DNA from: Burkholderia sp. WSM2232 | Lineage (GTDB): Bacteria > Pseudomonadota > Gammaproteobacteria > Burkholderiales > Burkholderiaceae | Assembly (NCBI RefSeq): GCF_000472545.1 | Contig: NZ_KI421432.1 | Location: forward strand, 542,577-606,576 | Reading direction: 5' to 3' | DNA length: 64,000 nt | Shown: positions 51,572-59,257 of the stretch, in pieces | Layout: the number at the start of each line of letters is the position of its first letter | How positions within the stretch are numbered: position 1 is the stretch's first letter | Notes under the pieces: generated by a model | What the model was told of the DNA's origin: nothing | Seen by the model: the letters and a program-made list of their open reading frames with translations, nothing else | Databases searched by the model: none | Position numbers and translations under genes: made by a program

Positions 51572-52468
51572 GTGAATTTCAAGCATCTGTATTACTTCTG
51601 GGTAGCGGCGCATGCGGGCGGAATCGTCCGGGCCGGTGAGCAATTGCACGTCACGCCGCAAACGCTCAGCGGGCAGATCAAACTGCTCGAGGAAGCGCTA
51701 GACAAAAAGCTGTTCAAGAAAAGCGGCCGCACACTCGAGCTCACCGATGCAGGGCGGCTCGCGCTCGACTATGCGGATGAGATCTTTTCACTAGGCTCCG
51801 AGCTGGAAAGCGCGGTGCGCCGGGAGAAGGAGGTGGGCACGCAATCGCGGTTTCGCGTCGGCATTGCCGACTCGGTGCCGAAGGCGATTGCCTACCGGCT
51901 GCTCGAACCAGCGCTGAGCGCACCCGCGTCGCTTCGCGTGATCTGTCACGAGGGCAAGCTGCACGCGCTGCTCGCGCAGCTTGCCGTGCACCGCCTGGAT
52001 TTGATCATCGCGGACGCGCCCATCCCGGCCGACGTCAACATCAAGGCGTTCAACCACCGGCTGGGCCGTTCGACGCTAAGTTGCTTCGGCGCGCAGTCGC
52101 TGCTGCAGGGCGTTCACAAGCGCTTTCCGCTGTCGCTGGGTCAATTGCCGCTGCTGCTGCCCGGCACCGAGTCGGCGGTGCGGCGCAAATTGGACCACTG
52201 GCTTGCATCACGGGCGATTTCACCGCGCATCGTCGGCGAGTTCGACGACAGTGCGATGGCGCTCGCGTTCGGCCGTGAGGGCCGCGGTCTGCTGTTCGCG
52301 CCGACGGTGCTGGAGAATCAGCTACAGGCGGAACATAAACTGACGACGGTCGGCCAGATTGGCACCATCGTCGAAGAATTCTTCGCGATTTCGATTGAAC
52401 GCCGCATCAGTCATCCGGCTGTCGCCACGATCATCGACGCCGCACGCAGCGAGCTGTTCAACGCGTAG
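51572..52468 (+). CDS. nhaR: LysR-family regulator of the NhaR type
   Basis: The 298-residue protein has a LysR winged helix (FKHLYYFWVAAHAGGIVRAGEQLHVTPQTLSGQIKLLEEAL), with the QTLSGQIK recognition helix typical of NhaR, and an effector domain from about residue 92 (FRVGIADSVPKAIAYRLLEPAL). NhaR activates the Na+/H+ antiporter gene nhaA in enteric bacteria. No nhaA lies here, so the symbol rests on similarity of the whole chain as I recognise it. GTG at 51572 was chosen because CGGAG lies upstream at a normal distance; the frame is open to 51518. Divergent from the Tim44-domain gene. Confidence 0.85.
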   Translation: MNFKHLYYFWVAAHAGGIVRAGEQLHVTPQTLSGQIKLLEEALDKKLFKKSGRTLELTDAGRLALDYADEIFSLGSELESAVRREKEVGTQSRFRVGIADSVPKAIAYRLLEPALSAPASLRVICHEGKLHALLAQLAVHRLDLIIADAPIPADVNIKAFNHRLGRSTLSCFGAQSLLQGVHKRFPLSLGQLPLLLPGTESAVRRKLDHWLASRAISPRIVGEFDDSAMALAFGREGRGLLFAPTVLENQLQAEHKLTTVGQIGTIVEEFFAISIERRISHPAVATIIDAARSELFNA

Positions 52469-53004
52469 GCGGAGGGGTGGTGCTCGTGCTCGTGGCCGGG
52501 ATTGTGGTCCCGTCGTGGGTTACGTGGTGGTTGTGGTTTGGGTCCAGCCTGGGCGTCAGCAAGTTGGTGACCGGATATGGCTGATCGGACGAGACTCAGT
52601 CAGATTGCTGGCCCATTCCCTGTCACCTTGATGCGGAGTTTTGGCCGCGCGCGCAGCGTTGGGCTGGCTGGGTTATGCTCCAGTCCGGTCACCACAGTGG
52701 ATACACGTCGATTGTCCCCGCCGCGCGCGCTCGCGAACCGAGCGTGCAGGGTCGATAGATGCGGCCGTGGCACTGCCATCGGTCCACAATGAGCGGATCC
52801 TGCCTCAGAAACTGGAATTGAAGCTGCCCACGGGAACGCTTTGATGCCCGTGAGCGCTTGGGCAGGACGGCGGTTGCAGGAAGGCCCAGGCAACCGGCGC
52901 CGCCTACTCGGCAGCACGGGGTAGCGCTCGCCGCTCGGATTCCACGACGGGCAGACGGAAATCTGGCCGTGCTCTCGCGGATTGGTACCGCCGGGCGTGT
53001 TGCG
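52469..53004. other. Gene-free stretch before the sigma-factor gene
   Basis: More than 500 bases without a convincing gene. On the minus strand a frame stays open across this stretch and into the sigma-factor gene (52600-53640), with a peptide rich in Arg, Ser and Pro and no domain, so I regard it as non-coding. A possible earlier insertion or rearrangement cannot be excluded, because the sigma-factor gene lacks a clear start at its 5' end. Confidence 0.4.
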
Positions 53005-53733
53005 GTGTTGAAAGACGACCCGCCGCCCGTCCCTCGAAAACGCGGGACTCACCGCACAACGGAGGTTAAATCGCATTTCGATCGAAACCGTGGATCGGTC
53101 CATCGAAGCGGGTCCGCTCCAGGCGTCGCGCCTACCGGCGAACCCGCGCTGGACGACCCAGTCTATCTGACGCAACTTCGTCGCGATCTCGTTCGTTTCG
53201 CCCGCTTGCAATTGCGCGATGCCGCGGCAGCGGAGGACGCCGTGCAGGAAGCGCTGGCCGCCGCCTGGACGCAAGCGCACCGCTTTGCCGGACAGTCCGA
53301 ACACAAGACGTGGGTATTCGGAATTCTTCGGCACAAACTGGTGGATACGTTGCGCATGCGACAACGGACGGTCAACCTCTCGGCGCTGGAGTCGGAACTG
53401 GCAGACGAGGCGTTGCTCGATCGCGAGCTTTTCAAGGACAACGGCCACTGGACCCCACAGACCAAACCGCGGCCGTGGCCAACGCCTGAAACGGCACTGC
53501 GTCAACAGCAATTCTGGGCGTTGTTCGAGATGTGTCTGGAACATCTGCCGGAGCATATCGGCCGCGTTTTTATGATGCGCGAGTTTCTCGATCTCGACAC
53601 AGACGCGATCTGCTCTGAATTGCAGATGACCGCCAATCATTGCAGCGTGCTGATGTATCGCGCCCGGCTGCGCTTGCGCACGTGCCTGAGCGAGAAGGGT
53701 TTATCCAGCGAGGATGCCAATGGGGAAGTGTAA
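53005..53733 (+). CDS. ECF RNA polymerase sigma factor (start uncertain)
   Basis: The recognisable domain begins at about 53157 and has region 2 (LRRDLVRFARLQLRDAAAAEDAVQEALAAAWTQAHRF, then KTWVFGILRHKLVDTLR) and region 4 (CLEHLPEHIGRVFMMREFLDLDTDAICSELQMTANHCSVLMYRARLRL). It would direct RNA polymerase to a small regulon under envelope or oxidative stress. GTG at 53005 and TTG at 53008 are possible starts. A GGAGG at about 53060 is not followed by an in-frame ATG, GTG or TTG at the right distance. The stop overlaps the start of the zinc-finger gene, an arrangement typical for a sigma factor with its anti-sigma partner. Confidence 0.8.
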   Translation: MLKDDPPPVPRKRGTHRTTEVKSHFDRNRGSVHRSGSAPGVAPTGEPALDDPVYLTQLRRDLVRFARLQLRDAAAAEDAVQEALAAAWTQAHRFAGQSEHKTWVFGILRHKLVDTLRMRQRTVNLSALESELADEALLDRELFKDNGHWTPQTKPRPWPTPETALRQQQFWALFEMCLEHLPEHIGRVFMMREFLDLDTDAICSELQMTANHCSVLMYRARLRLRTCLSEKGLSSEDANGEV

Positions 53734-53923
53734 GCACATTACCCGCCTGCTGTCCGACGCGCTCGACCGCTCCCTAACGACCGGCGAATGGGTTGCGATC
53801 CGGTTGCATTTGCCCACATGCAGCGGCTGCCGCAACTATCGCAAACAGATCCGCCTGCTTCGTGACGCCGCCCAAACCATGAGCGGTATTTCGACGCCCG
53901 ACAAGGCAAGCAGCGACGATTGA
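53720..53923 (+). CDS. Putative zinc-finger anti-sigma factor (zf-HC2-like)
   Basis: The 67-residue protein has a zinc-binding anti-sigma motif: CKHITRLLSDALDRSLTTGEWVAIRLHLPTCSGCRNYRKQI, with the H-x3-C-x2-C element (H in LHLPTCSGC). It is short, ending DKASSDD, and has no membrane segment, so it would be cytoplasmic and might sense redox state through its Cys residues. The ATG at 53720 lies six bases after GAGG and overlaps the end of the sigma-factor gene by 14 bases, so translation is coupled. An ATG at 53714 in the same frame is possible. It most likely holds the sigma factor inactive. Confidence 0.85.
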   Translation: MGKCKHITRLLSDALDRSLTTGEWVAIRLHLPTCSGCRNYRKQIRLLRDAAQTMSGISTPDKASSDD

Positions 53924-53962
53924 GGTGGCGTTGGGGCCGCCGCGCGAGCAGGACGGATTGCG

Positions 53963-54253
53963 TTAGCGTTCGTCAGGCGGCGTGTTCCGGTATAGCTCGA
54001 AGAAGCTGGCGTGGGAGGCTTCGTCGATTGCGGTCGGGTGTCGCTCGCTTCGGGCGGGGTGTTTGGCCAGTTGCGCACGAGTACGTATCGGCCGATGCTG
54101 AAAATTGCCGCCGCAGTTCGGGCAGACGTTGCGCAAAGTAGTCAGTGCGCAGACTTCGCAGAATGTGCACTCGTACGTGCAGATCATTGCGTCGGTGGCG
54201 TTTGGCGGCAGGGACTTGCCGCATCCCTCACAGGACGGTCTCAGTTCAAGCAT
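53963..54253 (-). CDS. DUF1272 family protein
   Basis: The 96-residue protein has the DUF1272 pattern of Cys pairs: LELRPSCEGCGKSLPPNATDAMICTYECTFCEVCALTTLRNVCPNCGGNF, which fits two small zinc ribbons (CEGC, CTYECTFCEVC, CPNC). The C-terminus (ERHPTAIDEASHASFFELYRN) is not part of the ribbon. The function is unknown. The start at 54253 lies at a normal distance after GGAG; a GTG two codons upstream is open. It is convergent with the zinc-finger anti-sigma gene. Confidence 0.85.
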   Translation of the reverse strand: MLELRPSCEGCGKSLPPNATDAMICTYECTFCEVCALTTLRNVCPNCGGNFQHRPIRTRAQLAKHPARSERHPTAIDEASHASFFELYRNTPPDER

Positions 54254-54417
54254 TCGCACTCCACGTTTGGATTTGGCCTGGGCCGCACTCTACGGTGAAC
54301 AGTTCCCGCCGAGCGAATACCGAGTGTGAGCCGCGCGCAAAGTCGGGAAGCGACACCGGTGTATCAATTACTGCCATTTGATTCTTGCTTGATATTTCGA
54401 CGTCGCCGCGCGGCGTA

Positions 54418-54777
54418 TCAGACGAACAACGTTGCGACGTTTTCCGGCGGGCGGCCGATCACGGCCCGGTCGTTCCTGACGACAATCGGCCGTTGCAGAA
54501 GTATGGGGTGTGCGGCCAATGCTTCGTATAACTGAGCGTCAGACAGCGTCGGGTCGGAGAGGCCCAGTTCCTTGTAGACCGGCTCAGACTCGCGGATCAT
54601 TTCGCGGACCGGGCGGCCCAATTGCCGGCTGAGGTCCTTCAATTGCGCGGTCGAGAGCGGTTGTTTCAGGTATTCAATGATCTGCGTGGGTTCTTCGTCG
54701 CGGTTGTATTGGCTGGTAATAAGTTCGCAGGCTGAGCGCGACTTGGAGCAGCGCGGGTTATGGTAGATCGTGATCAT
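54418..54777 (-). CDS. arsC: Arsenate reductase, glutaredoxin-linked (ArsC)
   Basis: The 119-residue protein matches the ArsC family in length and sequence: ITIYHNPRCSKSR with the catalytic Cys11-type residue, EEPTQIIEYLKQPLSTAQL, and the C-terminal ILLQRPIVVRNDRAVIGRPPENVATLF. It reduces arsenate to arsenite with glutathione and glutaredoxin in the cytoplasm; members of the family are also widespread as housekeeping proteins. No arsR or arsB gene lies next to it, so a role in arsenic resistance is not certain. Confidence 0.92.
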   Translation of the reverse strand: MITIYHNPRCSKSRSACELITSQYNRDEEPTQIIEYLKQPLSTAQLKDLSRQLGRPVREMIRESEPVYKELGLSDPTLSDAQLYEALAAHPILLQRPIVVRNDRAVIGRPPENVATLFV

Positions 54778-55190
54778 CGTCGATTTAGTGATGGTGGGCT
54801 AGAAGGCGTTGATTCGGATTAGGTGACTGAAGGTGGTGGGTGACCAGTGGTGGGATTTTAGCCTGTCGGCTGTGGTGCTAAGTGCGATGCTTGGCCAAGT
54901 GGTACGCTGTGGGTTCACGTGGCCGGTTGATATCGGCTGCAGGCGGTGGATGGATTGTCATCGCTACACTCGGTGCGGTCTTCGCGACGAACCTTTTGCT
55001 CGGTTGCTTAGATACTCGCTGATCGGCGACCTAGGCGGTTCTATGCAAGGGACGCAGACGATGTGCTTCCTCGTGGCGGGCGCATGGGAGAGACCGGACC
55101 GATTTGCCGCCGATGCCGCAGCACTGCTGAGCAACCGGCTGTGAACCTTCACAACGCGCGTATATCGGCGGCCAAGGACAGCCGACGAGT

Positions 55191-55208
55191 GGTTTATGCG
55201 CATAAACC
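55191..55208. promoter_or_regulatory. parS-like site 1
   Basis: GGTTTATGCGCATAAACC is a perfect 18-base palindrome centred on GTTTATGCGCATAAAC (55192-55207), the motif I recall for the second chromosome of Burkholderia. It is the best of the four copies around parAB and the expected ParB-loading site. Confidence 0.85.
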
Positions 55209-55416
55209 GCCCTTGCACGAACACACAGAGACCTCGAACTGGTCAACGTCGAAAATCCGAAGGACGTACCGAACCGCGGAGGATTTCGCGCGTCGGGTGT
55301 TAAACGGTCAGTAGGGCAGACCTAGTCCGTTCACTCTTGAGGCAGTAACAACCCGAGTTGCAGCCACGGGGGCCTCCCGGCTGCCAGCCCGCCTTGCCCC
55401 GCACAGCGCGCGTGGA

Positions 55417-55432
55417 CTTTATGCGCATAAAC
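55417..55432. promoter_or_regulatory. parS-like site 2
   Basis: CTTTATGCGCATAAAC differs from the consensus GTTTATGCGCATAAAC only in the first base; the inner 14 bases are a perfect palindrome. Confidence 0.8.
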
Positions 55433-55744
55433 CGCCCGAGTGCTAGCCAACGATCGCTCGTGGGCAGGGACCGCCAAAGTGCGATGCAGGTACGCGCGCA
55501 ATACAGCCGCCCACTTTCGGTGGCGAATCGATTTGCCGCGTAGCCCAAGACCGCAGCGCTCTTTTCGGCGAGGCATTCGCGGAGCGTTCCGCCCGTATCT
55601 CGCCATAGTGCAGTCCGCGCCCTAGTGACCTTCGATATGTGTCGCCGAACACGACGGCAGGCGGGGTGGCGCATCGCGGCTCACGGATCGAGCAACGTGA
55701 GCAAGACGTCACAACGTTCCCACATCCAAGTACCACCACGCCCC

Positions 55745-55789
55745 GCCTGACCGCCTGACCGCCTGACCGCCTGACCGCCTGACCGCCTG
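55745..55789. repeat. 8-bp tandem repeat, about five and a half copies
   Basis: GCCTGACC is repeated five times without change, followed by a partial copy. It lies about 60 bases before the third parS site. The unit length equals that of the large array at 16721-17072. Confidence 0.9.
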
Positions 55790-55846
55790 CCACATCACCA
55801 CCTCACCACTACAACGCCTTACCGCTTCTCTCTCAACGGCCCGTCG

Positions 55847-55862
55847 CTTTATGCGCATAAAC
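55847..55862. promoter_or_regulatory. parS-like site 3
   Basis: CTTTATGCGCATAAAC lies 42 bases before the minus-35 box of the likely parAB promoter, so ParB bound here could also repress parAB. Confidence 0.8.
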
Positions 55863-55903
55863 CTGGCCGATCGGCTATCTCCATCTCCTTTTTACAGAAA
55901 CCA

Positions 55904-55931
55904 TTGAAATAAGAAATCATCCAGGTAAAAT
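55904..55931 (+). promoter_or_regulatory. Probable sigma-70 promoter of parAB
   Basis: TTGAAA (55904-55909) and TAAAAT (55926-55931) are separated by 16 bases and lie in a locally A+T-rich patch. The AAAGGAGGTGA ribosome binding site of parA follows about 15 bases later. The boxes match the minus-35 and minus-10 consensus at five and four of six positions. Confidence 0.55.
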
Positions 55932-55959
55932 CCATCTGCGTCTAAAAAGGAGGTGAACA

Positions 55960-56622
55960 TTGGCAGCGGAAATCATCGCGGTAACTCAACAGAAAGGCGG
56001 CGTCGGTAAGAGTACGATCGCGATGCATCTCGGGGCGGCCTTTCATGAGAAGGGCAAACGGGTCCTCGTCGTCGACGCAGACGGTCAGAACACACTGATC
56101 CACTGGGCCAGCGCATCAGCCGATGGCCACACCGGCATCCCATTTCCCGTTGTCAATCTCTCCGAGGCAGGCAGTCAGATTCACCGTGAGATCAAGAAGT
56201 TCGTTTCAGATTACGACATCATCGTCGTAGACTGTCCGCCATCCATCACCGAAAAAGTGTCCGGCGTGGTGCTGCTGGCGGCGAGCGTGGCGGTGATACC
56301 CACGTCGTCGTCGCCCGCCGATTACTGGTCCAGCATTGGCCTCGTCAAATTGGTCCAGCAGGCGCAAGTAATGAATGAAGACCTGCGCGCCGTGTTCCTC
56401 CTCAACAAGACGGAAGAGAAGCGCATGCTCACGCGCGAGCTGAAGCGGGCGCTGGAGGAGCTTGGATTCCCTCTTCTCAAGACCCAGATTCCCACGCGTG
56501 AAGCCTACAAGCAGGCCATGGCGTTGGGTCAAACAGTGCTACAGATGAGCGATCGCGGCGCCAAGCTCGCCGCCATCGAAGTCAGGGCGTGTGCGAACGA
56601 GATCGCCGCCTTGCTCCCTTGA
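55960..56622 (+). CDS. parA: ParA-type partition ATPase
   Basis: The 220-residue ATPase has the deviant Walker A loop QQKGGVGKSTIAMHLGAAF, the Asp of Walker A' in VLVVDADGQNTLIHWA and Walker B in DYDIIVVDCPPS. It moves the ParB-bound origin by binding DNA non-specifically in its ATP form. The protein is of the short kind, without an N-terminal helix-turn-helix, so it is unlikely to repress its own gene directly. Translation starts at TTG 55960 behind AAGGAGGTGA, one of the best ribosome binding sites of the window. A parS site lies directly after its stop, and parB follows 24 bases downstream. Confidence 0.95.
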   Translation: MAAEIIAVTQQKGGVGKSTIAMHLGAAFHEKGKRVLVVDADGQNTLIHWASASADGHTGIPFPVVNLSEAGSQIHREIKKFVSDYDIIVVDCPPSITEKVSGVVLLAASVAVIPTSSSPADYWSSIGLVKLVQQAQVMNEDLRAVFLLNKTEEKRMLTRELKRALEELGFPLLKTQIPTREAYKQAMALGQTVLQMSDRGAKLAAIEVRACANEIAALLP

Positions 56623-56638
56623 GTTTATGCGCATAAAG
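56623..56638. promoter_or_regulatory. parS-like site 4, between parA and parB
   Basis: GTTTATGCGCATAAAG begins on the base after the parA stop codon. It differs from the consensus only in its last base. Its position inside the operon suggests that ParB bound here could slow transcription from parA into parB. Confidence 0.82.
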
Positions 56639-56646
56639 GACCCTGA

Positions 56647-57705
56647 ATGAAACCCTCCCAATTCGCCAAAGGCTTTCAAGCACGTCCTGATACGACCAGC
56701 AGCGAGAAGCGGACGGCGCTGGACCGTCTGAACGCCATTGACGGTCTCGTTAAGAACAACGCCACTTCGTCGCAGGACGGACCGGTGCGCACGCTGGCGT
56801 CCGTTATGCCGCAGCCGTTGTCGGTCGGCAATACAGCGGATACCGAAAACGAGTCGGCCGCCTACCGTGCGTGGAGAACCGAACACGGTTACCGCGCGGG
56901 CCAAGTCATCGAGCTGCCTTTGAAGGCGATCAAGCCGAGCCCGTTCAATCCGCGGCATTTCTATCTCAAGTCGTCGATTGCCGAACTGGCCGTCAATCTC
57001 GCGAAGCAAGGGCAGCAGCAAGCGATCCACGTCATTCCTGACTACGACAACGCCGGCACCTACTTCGTCAGCGACGGCGGCCGTCGCGTGCGCGCCCTGA
57101 AGGAAGCCAACCAGGAAGCCGTGAAGGCGATCGTTATCGATCTGCCGATCGGCATGGAGAGCTACAAGCTCGGGTATGACCTCAACGTTCAGCGCGATTC
57201 ACAGACCGTATTCGACAACGCCGTCGTGTGGAAACGCTTTCTCGAGGATCGTCATTTCCAGAGTCAGAAGGAACTAGCCGAGCATCTCGGACTGGACGAG
57301 TCCACGGTGGCGGTCGCTTTGTCGATCGCCAAGCTGCCGGAGGCCGTCATGCAGGAGATGGTTGCCCGGCCTGACCGCTTCGGATCCAACATGGCCTATC
57401 AGGTGGGCCGATACCACGCCGCCCGCGGAGCCGACGCAACCTTGCGCCTCATCCACAAAATCGTCTCCGACGACCTCAGCACGCGGCAGGTCGCCGACAT
57501 CGTGAAGGGGAGAGCCACCGCGCAGGAGAGCACCAAGTCTTCGGGCCGCCAGCGCTATGCACAGCGGCTTGAAATCAAACTGGACGGCGTATCGGTAGGG
57601 GATCTGAAGTCGTATGGGGATGACCGGCTCGAGCTGCGCCTGAAGGGCCTGACGCGAGAAAAACGTGACGACATCCTTCGTCAGATCGAAAAGATGTTGA
57701 AGTAG
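56647..57705 (+). CDS. parB: ParB-type centromere-binding protein
   Basis: The 352-residue protein has the ParB/Spo0J N-terminal boxes: IELPLKAIKPSPFNPRHFY with conserved P-x-N-P-R, and FVSDGGRRVRALKEAN, the CTP-binding region with its R-R-x-R-A-L. These are followed by a helix-turn-helix (SQKELAEHLGLDESTVAVALSIAKLP) that reads parS and a C-terminal dimer part (KLDGVSVGDLKSYGDDRLELRLKGLTREKRDDILRQIEKML). ParB loads at parS, spreads and is moved by ParA. The neighbouring parS sites are its probable targets. Its N-terminal 75 residues vary more and may contact ParA. Confidence 0.95.
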   Translation: MKPSQFAKGFQARPDTTSSEKRTALDRLNAIDGLVKNNATSSQDGPVRTLASVMPQPLSVGNTADTENESAAYRAWRTEHGYRAGQVIELPLKAIKPSPFNPRHFYLKSSIAELAVNLAKQGQQQAIHVIPDYDNAGTYFVSDGGRRVRALKEANQEAVKAIVIDLPIGMESYKLGYDLNVQRDSQTVFDNAVVWKRFLEDRHFQSQKELAEHLGLDESTVAVALSIAKLPEAVMQEMVARPDRFGSNMAYQVGRYHAARGADATLRLIHKIVSDDLSTRQVADIVKGRATAQESTKSSGRQRYAQRLEIKLDGVSVGDLKSYGDDRLELRLKGLTREKRDDILRQIEKMLK

Positions 57706-57787
57706 CAGATGCAAACCTATCGTGGCGGCGCATGGGCTCAACCTGCTGCTGCCCGCCACCAACCCGAACCAACCGCCAGCCCCACAA

Positions 57788-59137
57788 TCACGCTGCGCGC
57801 GATTGGCTCAAGGTAAAGGCGAGTAGATCGCCGTCGGTCGGCTCGCCCCACGTCTTGCGAGCGAGCCAGTCGAAAAATGCCGTCTCGACGATCTTCGAGT
57901 CCAGCCCCCGCCGGCGCCAGTCGTCGCGCATGTGAGCGCCGAGTCCGGGCAACTCCTCTTCCTCAAACGACTGCCGCGCGATCTCACGCTCCGACTCACC
58001 TTGTTCGTCGTACAGCTCGCGAGCCTCCCGGCGGCGATACGCTGAGTATTCGCCCAACAGACGCGCCTTCAGGTCGTCGGCCGGCGCCGCCACCGCGGCT
58101 TTCGCGCCGCCCGCAGACGCCACCGTTTCGACCGGCGGGGCATAGCCCTTCTTGAGCGCGTCCTTGAAGAGCGCAGGCGCACTTCGGACCGGCGGCAGCG
58201 ACGTGCTGCGCATGCGTTGTTCTGTCATCTGCAACGCGGCACGTATCCGGTTTTCCTCGCTATCCGCATACAGCGTTTGTGCTTCTTTCAGCGGGATGCC
58301 GATCTTGACCATCCGGTCTACCAGCGTGCTGTCAAACACGTTTGGATGCTCGTCGAGAGCCAGCATTGGCTGCTTGCGTTCGGTCACGCGAAACTGGATT
58401 TCAGCGACACGCCTGCCTTCGCGATGCTCGATCAATTCGACGAAAATGTTCGTCACCGCATTGACTTCGGCGATGGCCGGCCGCAAGTAGTCGCGCTTGA
58501 AGTACTTGTACTCGCGTTTCGCTTCGTCGCCGGCCTCGGTGTCGGGTGTGCCCGACAGGATAGGGCGCCACCATTCCCACGATTCGCGCATCGTCAAATG
58601 GCTGGGATTGGTGAGGTAGCGCACGCAGATCTCGTACAGCGCAAGGCCCGCGCTGCTGCGCAACTGACTTTGGAATTGCAGGCTCAAACGCGCATACTGG
58701 ACCGGGTCCAGCAGCTTTTTCTTGATCTTCGGCGCAAACGAGAACTCAACCCAAACGCGGCGAGTAGTCGGATCTTCGAGAATTTCCGCGTCTGCGATCA
58801 GCGTCGAGATACCCCATTTGCGGCCAGGCTTCTGGCTGGACGTTCCGGTGCTCCATTCCACCTGAACCGAAACCATGCGGCGCAGGTGTTCTTTCACGAG
58901 CGCCGTGTCGTTGGAGTCGAACGCGGAATTGGCGACGATGTCCGAGAGCAGCGCGCGATAGGTGTCGCCCGACTCGTCCGCCTGCTGCGCGACAGCGAGC
59001 AACACGTTGAAGAGCTTGCGCGTTAGCAACGTAATTTTGCCGCTCTTGGGCTGAATGGCGATCGCCTCGACGGCCTTGCGCAACTCCGCCGAGCTGGGGC
59101 TGACTACATCGGTTTTCTTGGCGCGCTTCGTGGCCAT
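57788..59137 (-). CDS. repA: Replication initiator protein RepA
   Basis: The 449-residue protein (460 if started at 59170) resembles initiators of Burkholderia secondary chromosomes and large plasmids: ELRKAVEAIAIQPKSGKITLLTRKLFNVLLAVAQQADESGDTYRALLSDIVANSAF, then WGISTLIADAEI and QSQLRSSAGLALYEICVRYL, which look like two winged-helix domains of a Rep_3-like fold. It should bind the iterons at 59.2-60.6 kb, just upstream of its own gene, and open the origin. The C-terminal about 110 residues are probably specific to the family. I prefer the ATG at 59137 (MATKRAKK); neither start has a clear ribosome binding site. It is convergent with parB. Confidence 0.92.
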   Translation of the reverse strand: MATKRAKKTDVVSPSSAELRKAVEAIAIQPKSGKITLLTRKLFNVLLAVAQQADESGDTYRALLSDIVANSAFDSNDTALVKEHLRRMVSVQVEWSTGTSSQKPGRKWGISTLIADAEILEDPTTRRVWVEFSFAPKIKKKLLDPVQYARLSLQFQSQLRSSAGLALYEICVRYLTNPSHLTMRESWEWWRPILSGTPDTEAGDEAKREYKYFKRDYLRPAIAEVNAVTNIFVELIEHREGRRVAEIQFRVTERKQPMLALDEHPNVFDSTLVDRMVKIGIPLKEAQTLYADSEENRIRAALQMTEQRMRSTSLPPVRSAPALFKDALKKGYAPPVETVASAGGAKAAVAAPADDLKARLLGEYSAYRRREARELYDEQGESEREIARQSFEEEELPGLGAHMRDDWRRRGLDSKIVETAFFDWLARKTWGEPTDGDLLAFTLSQSRAA

Positions 59138-59257
59138 GCGTCTGGTCAAGGAGGGATTTGCCGAGAGCATACCGACTGCGGTGATACGCGTCTATAGCGT
59201 GGCTCTCACCATTGGGGGTGATCGCAGTTTGCGCGACGCGGCTCACCTCCAGCGACT

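Larger units (their letters stand above)
54778..55959. other. Non-coding region upstream of parAB with parS sites
   Basis: Nearly 1.2 kb holds no convincing gene; small open frames here have no ribosome binding site or domain. It contains three parS-like sites (55191, 55417, 55847), a short 8-bp tandem repeat (55745-55789) and, at its end, the parAB promoter. It is the left part of the segregation region. Confidence 0.75.

Noticed and set aside
52600..53640. 346-codon minus-strand open frame over the sigma-factor gene
   Set aside because: No recognisable domain, and it overlaps the conserved sigma regions; kept only as a remark about the uncertain 5' end.
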